A stretch of DNA of 36,982 nucleotides from contig CANJWR010000025.1 in assembly GCA_947478455.1 (NCBI GenBank), positions 1 to 36,982 of the forward strand, written 5' to 3'. This stretch comes from Beijerinckiaceae bacterium (GTDB taxonomy: Bacteria; Pseudomonadota; Alphaproteobacteria; Rhizobiales; Beijerinckiaceae). Below are positions 1-7,321 of this stretch, in pieces. Numbering within the stretch: position 1 is the first letter of the stretch; each line of letters starts with the position of its first letter. The notes under the pieces were generated by a model. That model worked only from the letters and a program-made list of their open reading frames with translations, had not been told where the DNA came from and did no database searches. The position numbers and the translations under genes were made by a program.

Positions 1-97
1 CTGATAAACCAAGGCGCGGAAAGCCCGAGCGCCGCCTGAAAAAGATCCGTGTCACGCATGCATCAGAAAATACGCGGAGCCAGCGGAAACCAAAATA

Positions 98-114
98 TTC
101 AACTTGTGGTTGAA
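98..114. promoter_or_regulatory. Interrupted palindrome upstream of MFS gene
   Basis: TTCAAC, a 5-nt spacer, then GTTGAA form a perfect 6-bp dyad about 170 bp upstream of the MFS start. The first 283 bases hold no gene I can support. A frame open from the left edge to about position 113 could be the tail of a gene outside the window, but it shows nothing recognisable. The dyad could be an operator for a local regulator; this is inference from shape only. Confidence 0.2.
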
Positions 115-283
115 ACCTCTACCCACACGATTCAGCGAAGAGCCTTCTGGAATATATCTGTAACATCCGGCGGTGTCCCGACATTCAAGCGGTCGGGTTA
201 GGAATCAATGAAGCTCAGCGAGCAATCCTCGCGTGGTTCCGCAGCCTAATTCATATAGAACCAAACCAGCAAATGGGGTTGGA

Positions 284-1471
284 ATGAACAGGTTGGGAAT
301 TGCGAGCACCGCATGGATCATCCTCGCGGCGGGGTTTCTCGTTCTTTTTGTCGGCGGCGGATCGCGTTTCGCCATCGGGTTGACGTTGCGGCCCATGGTG
401 GACGAGTTCGGCTGGCCGCGTAGCCAGATCGGCCTGACGGTCGGCGTTTTTCAAATCGTGTCGGCTGTCTGCATGTTTATCGCAGGCCGCATGGTGGACC
501 GGATGAGCCACAGGCTCGTGCTCGGCTGGGGGCTTGTGGCGAGCGGTCTCGGCATCGGGGCCATGAGTCTCGTGAGCCAGCCATGGCACGCCCTTGTGCT
601 TTTCGGGCTCGTCTTTGCCATCGGAAATGGCGTGGCGTCGACCACCACGGTGGGGGTGATGATCACCAAGGCCTTTCCGGGGCGGACCGGACTGGCGAAC
701 GGTTTCGTCACGTCAGGCTCCAGCATGGGGCAATTGGTGATGATCGCCATTCTGGCCGTTGTGCTGGCGCAGATCGGCTGGCGCTGGGTGTTTGTGGCGC
801 TGGGCCTTCTGCATGTCGTGCTTGTGCCGCTATTGCTGTTCGGCGTGCCGGGCGCTCAGGAGGCGCGGGATCGCAAGGCAGCCGCGCCGGCCGAGGGCAT
901 GTCGCTGGGCGCAGCGATGCGCACACGGCAATTCTGGCTACTGATCCTCGTCTATGCGATCTGCGGCTTCGACGATTTTTTCGTCGCCACCCATGTGGTC
1001 GCCTTCGCACAGGATCGCGGCGTCGACGCCTTCTTCGCCGGCAACCTGCTGGCCGCCATGGGGCTTACGGCATGGCTTGGCGTCGTGACGGCGGGCGCGT
1101 GGAGCGACCGGACAGGCCCCGTTCCGGGCGCAGCTTTGTCGTTCGTCGCCCGCATTGCGGTATTCGGCTTGATCGTGGTTGATCAGTCGGTCGTGTCGGT
1201 GGCGATTTTCGCGCTGGTGTTCGGGGCGACGTTTTTTGTGACTGCGCCGCTGACGGTTTTGTTCGTGCGTGAAAGTTTCGGGCTCAAAAACCTCGGAGCC
1301 CTGACCGGCCTGATCACCATGGCACACCACATCTGCGGTGGACTGGGCGCATGGCTGGGCGGCTATATTTTCGACCGGACCGGAACCTACGACGCGGCCT
1401 TCCTGATGACCTTTCTGGCCTCCATCGTGGCGCTGGCGGCGACATTGATGCTGCGGCGTCAGCCTGCGTGA
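284..1471 (+). CDS. MFS transporter
   Basis: A 395-residue polytopic membrane protein of the major facilitator superfamily. Hydrophobic segments alternate with short loops over the whole length, consistent with 12 helices. The signature loop after the second helix is visible as GRMVDRMSHR, a variant of the family GxxxDRxGRR pattern, and a second copy near the C-terminal half reads GAWSDRTG. The ATG at 284 is preferred over a GTG at 233: a GGGG-TTGGA stretch lies just upstream and the protein then starts with a short charged tail before helix 1. Overall character resembles monocarboxylate/oxalate-type MFS carriers, but the substrate cannot be read from sequence. Its 3' end overlaps the convergent acyltransferase gene by 13 bp. 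Confidence 0.9.
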   Translation: MNRLGIASTAWIILAAGFLVLFVGGGSRFAIGLTLRPMVDEFGWPRSQIGLTVGVFQIVSAVCMFIAGRMVDRMSHRLVLGWGLVASGLGIGAMSLVSQPWHALVLFGLVFAIGNGVASTTTVGVMITKAFPGRTGLANGFVTSGSSMGQLVMIAILAVVLAQIGWRWVFVALGLLHVVLVPLLLFGVPGAQEARDRKAAAPAEGMSLGAAMRTRQFWLLILVYAICGFDDFFVATHVVAFAQDRGVDAFFAGNLLAAMGLTAWLGVVTAGAWSDRTGPVPGAALSFVARIAVFGLIVVDQSVVSVAIFALVFGATFFVTAPLTVLFVRESFGLKNLGALTGLITMAHHICGGLGAWLGGYIFDRTGTYDAAFLMTFLASIVALAATLMLRRQPA

Positions 1472-2625
1472 GGCAGAGCAGTCGGCGGCTGCTTTGTGGG
1501 GCGGGACAGAATCACGTTGAGCCAGCCCCGGACAAAAGCTGTTTTGGCTTCGGTGACTCGCGAGAATGCCCAGGCGGACAGGAACGCAATGGCGAGAATT
1601 CCTGCAGCCAGCAGCCAGTGCGCAGCCGTTGTCGGCACATTGCGCCAGCCGATGCCGAACTGGCGTTGCGCGGCGGCGCAGAGAAACGTGATCAGCGGCA
1701 TGTGGATCGCGTAGAGCGAATAGGAAAACTCCGACAGCCAAACATGGCCGCGCCAGTTCAAGGCGCGCCAGCCGCTTTTGGCGAACCGCATCGTCAGGAG
1801 CAGGTTTGCGAACGACAAAGCGATTGCGAGATCAACCAGATCTCCCAGATAGCCCGATTGCAGATCGGCGAAACGGAACGTCAGGCGGCAACTGACCGAT
1901 ATTATCAAAAAGATCGCCAGCGAGAGCCATTTGCTGCTTATCAGCGCGCGGCGCGGCAGGATCGCGAGAGCACCAGCGACCCAGATGAAGAACCCGAACA
2001 GATGCCAGCTTCCGGTGATCGACATTGTAATCAGCAACAGCAAGCCAGCGACAAATCCCAGCGCCCGCGTGCTCGCCGGCAGGTCGCGCATCAACGGCAT
2101 GCAGAGCAGCGGGAAGGTAATGTAATTCCAGTATTCGTGGGACAGCGTCCAGAGCGCCGAATTCGTGCCCCAGTAGGGGACAAAAATATCCTGCAGGGAA
2201 AGCAGGTTGCCGAGCCATAGCCACGCGCCGAAATGGCCGCTGGCGGTCTCCTCCGCATAGATGGATGCGCCGAAGAAATAGCGGCCGAGCATGTCGAAGA
2301 TCGTCGTTAGCGCCAGCGCCGGCACAAGCACGAGGTAGATGCGGATCGTGCGGTCGAGGCAGTAGCGGCGCATGTCGAGTGAACCTGCCTGCGCCCGTGT
2401 CAGCACCGCGCCACCGACCAGAAACCCGGAAAGGACGAAGAACACCACCACCGCCTGATGGGCGAAGCCGTAGAGAAACACCCAAAGCGCCAGTCCCGGA
2501 CCGCGATGCTCGGCTGGGATGTTTGCCAGAACCGTGAAGGTGCGGTCGTTCAAATGGGTAATGAGGACGCAGGCGGCTGCAATCCAGCGCGATGTGTCGA
2601 TAAATTTCGAAAGTGTCGCATTCAT
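1459..2625 (-). CDS. Acyltransferase 3 family (OafA/YrhL-like) membrane protein
   Basis: A 388-residue integral membrane protein of the acyltransferase 3 family, which transfers acetyl or other acyl groups to sugars of surface polysaccharides, peptidoglycan or lipids. Evidence is the N-terminal pattern of a first helix with RWIAAACVLITH, whose His is the family's conserved position, then FFVLSGFLVGG at the end of the next helix, and about ten hydrophobic segments. The start ATG at 2625 follows the DsbA-like gene by 74 bp on the same strand, so the two may share a transcript. No C-terminal SGNH domain is present; this is the short form. The modified glycan cannot be deduced. Confidence 0.85.
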   Translation of the reverse strand: MNATLSKFIDTSRWIAAACVLITHLNDRTFTVLANIPAEHRGPGLALWVFLYGFAHQAVVVFFVLSGFLVGGAVLTRAQAGSLDMRRYCLDRTIRIYLVLVPALALTTIFDMLGRYFFGASIYAEETASGHFGAWLWLGNLLSLQDIFVPYWGTNSALWTLSHEYWNYITFPLLCMPLMRDLPASTRALGFVAGLLLLITMSITGSWHLFGFFIWVAGALAILPRRALISSKWLSLAIFLIISVSCRLTFRFADLQSGYLGDLVDLAIALSFANLLLTMRFAKSGWRALNWRGHVWLSEFSYSLYAIHMPLITFLCAAAQRQFGIGWRNVPTTAAHWLLAAGILAIAFLSAWAFSRVTEAKTAFVRGWLNVILSRPTKQPPTALPHAG

Positions 2626-2699
2626 GAACAGGCGCTCGCCGAACCGTGGACAGGTTCAGCGAGGCTGCAAACATAGCGCCAGAACTTGGAAGAACTGAA

Positions 2700-3485
2700 T
2701 TAGCCGCAGGCGGCCTTGCCGCACTTGCGGACGTTATCGACCTTCGCCTTCAACTCGTCGTAGCCGACTGCGCCCACCACCACATCGTCGCCCACCACAA
2801 AGGAAGGCGTGCCAGTGAGGCTCAGGCCATCGGCGATCTTCATCACTTCCTCGATAGCGGCGTGAACGTCGGGACGGTCGACGTCCTTGTTCAGGCGGTC
2901 CATGTCGACGCCGGATTCCTTGGCGGCGGCGAGCGCCGAGGCCTTGCTGGCCGGCGCGCGGCTCATCAGCAGCTTCGAGTGAAAAGCCCAGTACTTGTCG
3001 CCCGAAAGCTGGTTGCGGACGGCGGTGGCGACCTGCGCGGCTTCAACCGAACCCGGTCCGAGCACCGGGAAGTCTTTCAGCACGATTCGGAGATCGGGGT
3101 TGGCCTTGATCAGCTTGGCCATGTCATCGAGCGACTTTTTGCAATAGCTGCAATTGTAGTCGAAGAACTCGACGAGCGTGATCTTCCCGTTGGGATTTCC
3201 GACGACGGTCTGGTTCTTTGAATCGTAGATCAGCGGCTTGAGTTCGGCGACCGCCCTCGTCCGGGCGGATTCGGCCTCTGCCTTTTCACGGCGATCAAGC
3301 TCGATCATCGCGTCGCGCAGGACTTCCGGGTTGGAAAGCAGATAGTCCTTGATGATCGATTGAACTTCGGCCTTTTGCGAAGCCGACATCTGAGCCCTTG
3401 CGTCCCCAACCGGAGCGCCAAAAAAGACAGCCAGTCCGAGCGCCGCGACAGTCGCAACAGGACGCAGAAAAGCGGGCAGGGACAT
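2700..3485 (-). CDS. DsbA family periplasmic thiol oxidoreductase (Com1-like)
   Basis: A 261-residue secreted thioredoxin-fold protein. The signal peptide runs to an ARA-Q site near residue 31. A helical segment of about 60 residues follows, typical of Com1/DsbA-like proteins of alphaproteobacteria. The redox motif is Cys112-Ser-Tyr-Cys115 in FFDYNCSYC, and the cis-proline loop reads GTPSFVVGD. Two extra cysteines lie at the very C-terminus (KCGKAACG). The ATG at 3485 is chosen over an in-frame upstream start because AAGGAG lies 6 to 7 nt before it and the signal peptide then begins correctly. Its likely role is introduction or isomerisation of disulfides in envelope proteins. It lies downstream of the M48 protease and serine hydrolase genes on the same strand. 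Confidence 0.9.
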   Translation of the reverse strand: MSLPAFLRPVATVAALGLAVFFGAPVGDARAQMSASQKAEVQSIIKDYLLSNPEVLRDAMIELDRREKAEAESARTRAVAELKPLIYDSKNQTVVGNPNGKITLVEFFDYNCSYCKKSLDDMAKLIKANPDLRIVLKDFPVLGPGSVEAAQVATAVRNQLSGDKYWAFHSKLLMSRAPASKASALAAAKESGVDMDRLNKDVDRPDVHAAIEEVMKIADGLSLTGTPSFVVGDDVVVGAVGYDELKAKVDNVRKCGKAACG

Positions 3486-3585
3486 CCGGAACTCCTTGAG
3501 GGCGCAATCGGGCGCTTCGTGTGCATTCAATATACAAAATTGCGGCGGAATTCCCAAAGGCACAGGCAACACGATGCCGTGACTG

Positions 3586-4476
3586 TCAGTTTTTCGCCAT
3601 TGCGGCCCTCACACAGGCCCATTCTGTTGGCCCCTGATGGGGCGAATTGGCGAAAACCGCAATCGTGCAGTCCGGCCTTGCGTCAGGAAAACGATAGATG
3701 GCGGCGGTGGTCGTCGGTCCTTGTCCGGTGTGACCGACCATGCGGCCCGCCGGAGCCTTGGGGTCCATCATCACGCCGAGGCCGTAGGAAGGTTGCGCGA
3801 AGGGGCGGCCTTCGATCGGTCCGCCGACCACAATCGAGCCGCGCATCTCTTTCAGCAATGGAGCCGGGATGGTCGGGCCCATGATGAGCCGATCCAGAAA
3901 CAACGCCGCGGAGACGGGCGGGCCGATCAGCAACCCGTGCCCGACCCAGCCCGGATGATAGCGGTCTTCGTTTCCCCACGCTGTGGCAGCAAGATCCTGC
4001 GGCGTGCGGGCGAAACGGACGCCCTCGATCTGCATCGGTCGCAACAGCAGCTGGTTGACCGCAGTCTCAATGTCCTCGCCGGTCGTGGCCTCAATCCAGC
4101 GGCGCACCAGCAGATAGCCGAGGTTGGAATAAGAGAATTCGCCCGGCGACGGCCGACGCACATGGGGCGCAAGCGTGTGGGCCATAAACTCTTCGTCCGT
4201 CCATGGGGGTTCGGCCTTAGCGATGGCCTCCCGATAGACCCTAAGTGAGCAATAGTCGGGAAGTCCGGCCGTATGCTGCAAGAGGGTGCGCAGGGAATAG
4301 CTTTCGCCTGCTAAGGGCGCTTCCAGATCAGCTTTGCCGTCGCGAACCAGCGCCAGCACTGCGGCGGCCAGAACCGTCTTGCCGAAACTCCACCACGCAA
4401 CGGGCGCATCCGTTACCTTACCCTCCGCCGGAACGCCTGCGACGACGCGGGCGACGATCATTTCCTCAGTGGGCAC
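3586..4476 (-). CDS. Serine hydrolase, beta-lactamase class C fold
   Basis: A 296-residue member of the serine beta-lactamase/esterase family. All three signature elements are visible: Ser30-Phe-Gly-Lys33 (SxxK), Tyr116-Ser-Asn118 (YxN), and His249-Thr-Gly251 at the KTG position. It lacks a signal peptide as annotated, which is unusual if it acts on peptidoglycan; a cytoplasmic esterase or peptidase is equally possible. The apparent start is GTG at 4476, only 4 nt after the stop of the M48 gene, so translation is probably coupled. An ATG five codons in (4461) is the alternative but has GAGG only 2 nt away. I do not infer antibiotic resistance: the family is dominated by non-lactamase hydrolases. 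Confidence 0.85.
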   Translation of the reverse strand: MPTEEMIVARVVAGVPAEGKVTDAPVAWWSFGKTVLAAAVLALVRDGKADLEAPLAGESYSLRTLLQHTAGLPDYCSLRVYREAIAKAEPPWTDEEFMAHTLAPHVRRPSPGEFSYSNLGYLLVRRWIEATTGEDIETAVNQLLLRPMQIEGVRFARTPQDLAATAWGNEDRYHPGWVGHGLLIGPPVSAALFLDRLIMGPTIPAPLLKEMRGSIVVGGPIEGRPFAQPSYGLGVMMDPKAPAGRMVGHTGQGPTTTAAIYRFPDARPDCTIAVFANSPHQGPTEWACVRAAMAKN

Positions 4477-4480
4477 AGTT

Positions 4481-5944
4481 CTAGATCCGGGGTGGGCGAT
4501 AGTTGAGAATGTCGTCGGCTTTCAGCCAGCCGGGGGTGCCGGTCTTGAACTGTTTCTGGGCGCGGTCGGCCTGTGTGCGGGCCTCGACATATTTCCCTTG
4601 TGCGAAAAGCGCCTCCGCTGCGCTTAGTTGTGCCATGGGGATGTTGCCCTTGCGGTCATAAGCCATGGACAGGAACTGATAAGCGTCGGAATTGTCCTCA
4701 TCGCGACTGATGACGCCCTGCAAAACCTTGATGGCCTCGTCGACGTCGCGCGGATTGTTCGTCGAGATCAAGGCGTGGCCAAGCATGACGCGAATCGGAG
4801 CGCTGATGGCAGCCATAGAAACGGCTTTTCGCAGGGACGGCACCGCCTGAGCGGCGCGGCCGCCCTCCAGCAGCGCCTGTCCTTTCAATTCATGGAAATA
4901 GGCGTTGCCGGGTTGAGAGGCGATCAATCCGTCGATCAGACTTGCGGCGTCGGCGACCCGACCGAAGCGGTAAGCCTGAATGGCGCGCGCGTAGCGGCCC
5001 GCCAGCGAAGTGTCCGACAGTGGATAGCGTCTGCCGATTTCCGCGGTATCTCCGACGAAAGCCACCAGCTTGGCGCGCGCCAGATCGTGACGGGCCTGCA
5101 GGGCGGGCGGATCGACCGCATTCCATGCCGGATTGGCGCGCGCTGCGGTTTCCAGCAGCGCCAGTCTCTCGCTCGGCAATGGATGCGACTGCAGATAGGG
5201 GTCGACCCGCGACGTCGCAAAAAGTCCTTCGCTCTGGAAGCGCTTCATGGTTTCCAGCAGGCCCTTCGACGACTGTCCGGTGGCGGCCAGATAGCGAAGC
5301 GCCGAGCGGTCGGCCGCCTGTTCCTCAACCCGCTGGTAGGCCAAGAGCGAGCGGGCCACCAGTTCCTGCGGGCCCAGCATGAGGCCCATCATGCCGCCGT
5401 TGTCCATGCCGACATTGCCGGGCCGGTTGGCAGAGCCGCCGCGCGTCGTGGTCGCAATGGCCGCCGCAGAAGCCAGCAGGCCGATCACCGAATAGATCTG
5501 CGCATTGGCGAGTTCCATACGCAACTGCGCCAGATGTCCGCCCGCCATATGGCCGGTTTCGTGAGCCAGAACGCCGATCATTTCGTTCGGCGTCTTGGCT
5601 TCCATGATGGCGCCGGCGTTGACGAAGATCTTCTGGCCGTTGGCCACGAAGGCGTTAAACGACCGATCGCCGATCAGATAGATCTTTGCAGCGGAGGAGT
5701 TGATGCCGGCGGCCCGGAAGATGGGGGCCGTATAGTCGCGCATCAATTGCTCGATTTCGGCGTCGCGGATCAGACCTTTCGGCGCGCCGGATTGCTGCGC
5801 ACTGGCCGGCCATGCGCCAGCGAAGATGCTGACCGCCAGAATTGACGCAATTCCGCGTCGGGCCAGTCCGCCGGAGGCTGGCGACCCTGCTGTCATCCTG
5901 CTAGGCATCGGCGCGCGCGCTGCGCGTGAATCGTGTTGGGCCAT
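4481..5944 (-). CDS. M48 family metalloprotease with C-terminal TPR-like region (BepA-type)
   Basis: A 487-residue periplasmic zinc protease. A signal peptide ends at ASA-Q around residue 49. The zinc motif is HETGH at 128-132, and the third ligand is probably the Glu in RVEEQAADRSALRYL. A hydrophobic stretch after the motif is typical of M48 proteins. The C-terminal half is helical with repeated A/G/Y spacing (for example NAYFHELKGQALLEGG), as in the TPR superhelix of BepA/YfgC, which monitors outer-membrane protein assembly. In-frame starts at 5944, 5908 and 5896 are possible; none has a strong Shine-Dalgarno, and 5944 has a weak GACGGAAC. An open frame extends much further upstream, but it is antisense to the aminotransferase. 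This is the first gene of the minus-strand run down to 1459. Confidence 0.88.
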   Translation of the reverse strand: MAQHDSRAARAPMPSRMTAGSPASGGLARRGIASILAVSIFAGAWPASAQQSGAPKGLIRDAEIEQLMRDYTAPIFRAAGINSSAAKIYLIGDRSFNAFVANGQKIFVNAGAIMEAKTPNEMIGVLAHETGHMAGGHLAQLRMELANAQIYSVIGLLASAAAIATTTRGGSANRPGNVGMDNGGMMGLMLGPQELVARSLLAYQRVEEQAADRSALRYLAATGQSSKGLLETMKRFQSEGLFATSRVDPYLQSHPLPSERLALLETAARANPAWNAVDPPALQARHDLARAKLVAFVGDTAEIGRRYPLSDTSLAGRYARAIQAYRFGRVADAASLIDGLIASQPGNAYFHELKGQALLEGGRAAQAVPSLRKAVSMAAISAPIRVMLGHALISTNNPRDVDEAIKVLQGVISRDEDNSDAYQFLSMAYDRKGNIPMAQLSAAEALFAQGKYVEARTQADRAQKQFKTGTPGWLKADDILNYRPPRI

Positions 5945-5987
5945 CGGGGTTCCGTCGAACAAGCGCGATGTGTTTGCTTCTCGCCAC

Positions 5988-5993
5988 ATTATG
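5988..5993 (-). promoter_or_regulatory. Possible -10 element for the M48 gene
   Basis: On the minus strand CATAAT (5 of 6 matches to TATAAT) lies 44 bp before the M48 start, inside the 84-bp divergent gap with the aminotransferase. The -35 region is poor (TGGCTT at a 17-nt spacer), so this is only a weak candidate. Confidence 0.25.
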
Positions 5994-6028
5994 GCGGCAG
6001 CGCGGCGACGAAGCCATATGGATTGCAC

Positions 6029-7222
6029 ATGCAGGACCGGACAAAACCTATCAATTCTCTGGTGACGCCGTCCCGGCGCAGCCGGGTCACGCCGTTTTAC
6101 GCAATGGAAGTGCTGTCCGCTGCAGCCGTCGAGGAACGGGCGGGGCGTCACATCGTCCATATGGAAATCGGCGAGCCCGGCGCACAGACGCCACTGTCGA
6201 TCCGGCAGGCGGCGGCCCGTGCGCTCGAGTCCGAGCGCATGTCCTATACGCCGGCGCTGGGGCGGCCGACCCTGCGCGAGAAGATCGCCCGCCATTACCG
6301 CGACGTTTACGGGATCGACGTTCCGGCTTCGCGCATCGCCGTCACCACGGGCTCCTCGCTGGGATTTTTGCTGGCGTTCCTGGTGCTGTTCGATCCCGGC
6401 GCGCGGGTGGCGGTGGCGTCGCCTGGCTACCCGGCCTACAGGACCATTCTGGAATCGCAGGGCATCGAGGTCGTGCCCATCGAGACCAGCGCGGCCAGCC
6501 GTTTCGTGGTCAATGCGGCGATGATCGAGGCCGAGCATGAGCGCCGTCCTCTAGATGGCGTGTTGCTGATGAGCCCCGCTAACCCCACCGGCACCATGAT
6601 GACGCCGCAGACGCTGGCCGAGGTCGCCCGTACTTGTGACCGGCTGGGGATCAGGTTCATCTCGGACGAAATCTATCACGGCCTGACCTATGACGCGCCC
6701 GCCCGCACGGCGTTGGAATGGTCCGACAAGGTCGTGGTGGTGAACTCGTTCTCCAAGTATTTCTGCATGACCGGCTGGCGCATCGGCTGGCTGGTGCTGC
6801 CTGAGGAACTCGTGCGGCCGGTCGAATTGCTGGCCCAAAGTCTGGCGATTTCGGTGCCGACGCTCAGCCAGATCGCTGCCGAGGCGGCTTTCGACGCACG
6901 CGAGGAACTCGAAGTCCTCAAGGCCGGCTATGCCCGAAACCGAGCCATGCTTCTGCAGGAATTGCCAGGCATGGGGCTCGGTAATTTCCACCCGGTCGAT
7001 GGAGCCTTCTATGTCTATTGCGACGTCGGGCATCTCACCAATGACTCAATGGAGTTCTGCAAGCGCCTGCTGGTCGAGGGCGGCGTGGCGGCAACGCCCG
7101 GTGTGGACTTCGACCGCGAGCAGGGCCACCGTGCCATGCGGATATGCTTCGCGGGCAGCGAGACGGACGTTCGCGAGGGGTTACGGCGACTGGGAGGCTG
7201 GTTGTCGGGTGCAAAAAGATAA
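6029..7222 (+). CDS. PLP-dependent aminotransferase, class I/II
   Basis: A 397-residue fold-type I aminotransferase. The PLP lysine is Lys243 in SFSKYFCMTGWRIGW, the classic class I/II pattern. The substrate-binding and cofactor segments are also present: ANPTGTMM (conserved Asn of the NPTG motif) and SDEIYHGLTY with the Asp and Tyr that contact PLP. The C-terminal carboxylate-binding Arg is plausible in RICFAGSE. The ATG at 6029 is supported by a GGAT about 6 nt upstream and by alignment of the N-terminus to the family; the upstream codons are antisense to the M48 gene start. The amino acid substrate is not determinable; aspartate-like or aromatic specificity are both possible. Confidence 0.9.
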   Translation: MQDRTKPINSLVTPSRRSRVTPFYAMEVLSAAAVEERAGRHIVHMEIGEPGAQTPLSIRQAAARALESERMSYTPALGRPTLREKIARHYRDVYGIDVPASRIAVTTGSSLGFLLAFLVLFDPGARVAVASPGYPAYRTILESQGIEVVPIETSAASRFVVNAAMIEAEHERRPLDGVLLMSPANPTGTMMTPQTLAEVARTCDRLGIRFISDEIYHGLTYDAPARTALEWSDKVVVVNSFSKYFCMTGWRIGWLVLPEELVRPVELLAQSLAISVPTLSQIAAEAAFDAREELEVLKAGYARNRAMLLQELPGMGLGNFHPVDGAFYVYCDVGHLTNDSMEFCKRLLVEGGVAATPGVDFDREQGHRAMRICFAGSETDVREGLRRLGGWLSGAKR

Positions 7223-7264
7223 GCAATTGCAGATTATTGCACTGTCTGATTGAGAACTAAAATC

Positions 7265-7299
7265 AAAAAAAGGCGACGCTCGAAAGCGCCGCCCTTTTT
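7265..7299. terminator. Bidirectional hairpin terminator between aminotransferase and rne
   Basis: GGCGACGCT (7272-7280), a CGAA tetraloop and AGCGCCGCC (7285-7293) pair with a single A/C mismatch. Seven A residues precede the stem and five T residues follow it, so it can act as an intrinsic terminator on both strands. It sits between two convergent genes, which fits. Confidence 0.88.
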
Positions 7300-7321
7300 A
7301 TTTCTGTTCAAACGTTCCGGC

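Noticed and set aside
1-113. Open frame from the left edge as the tail of a gene
   Set aside because: Only 36 codons with a strongly basic composition and no recognisable feature; could be chance, so not annotated as a CDS.
4628-5845. A 405-codon open frame on the plus strand opposite the M48 gene
   Set aside because: Shadow of the M48 protease; no motif, no sensible start.
5945-6538. An in-frame N-terminal extension of the M48 gene by 198 codons
   Set aside because: It is antisense to the aminotransferase coding region, and the signal peptide begins at or after residue 199, so the extension cannot be translated in a secreted protease.
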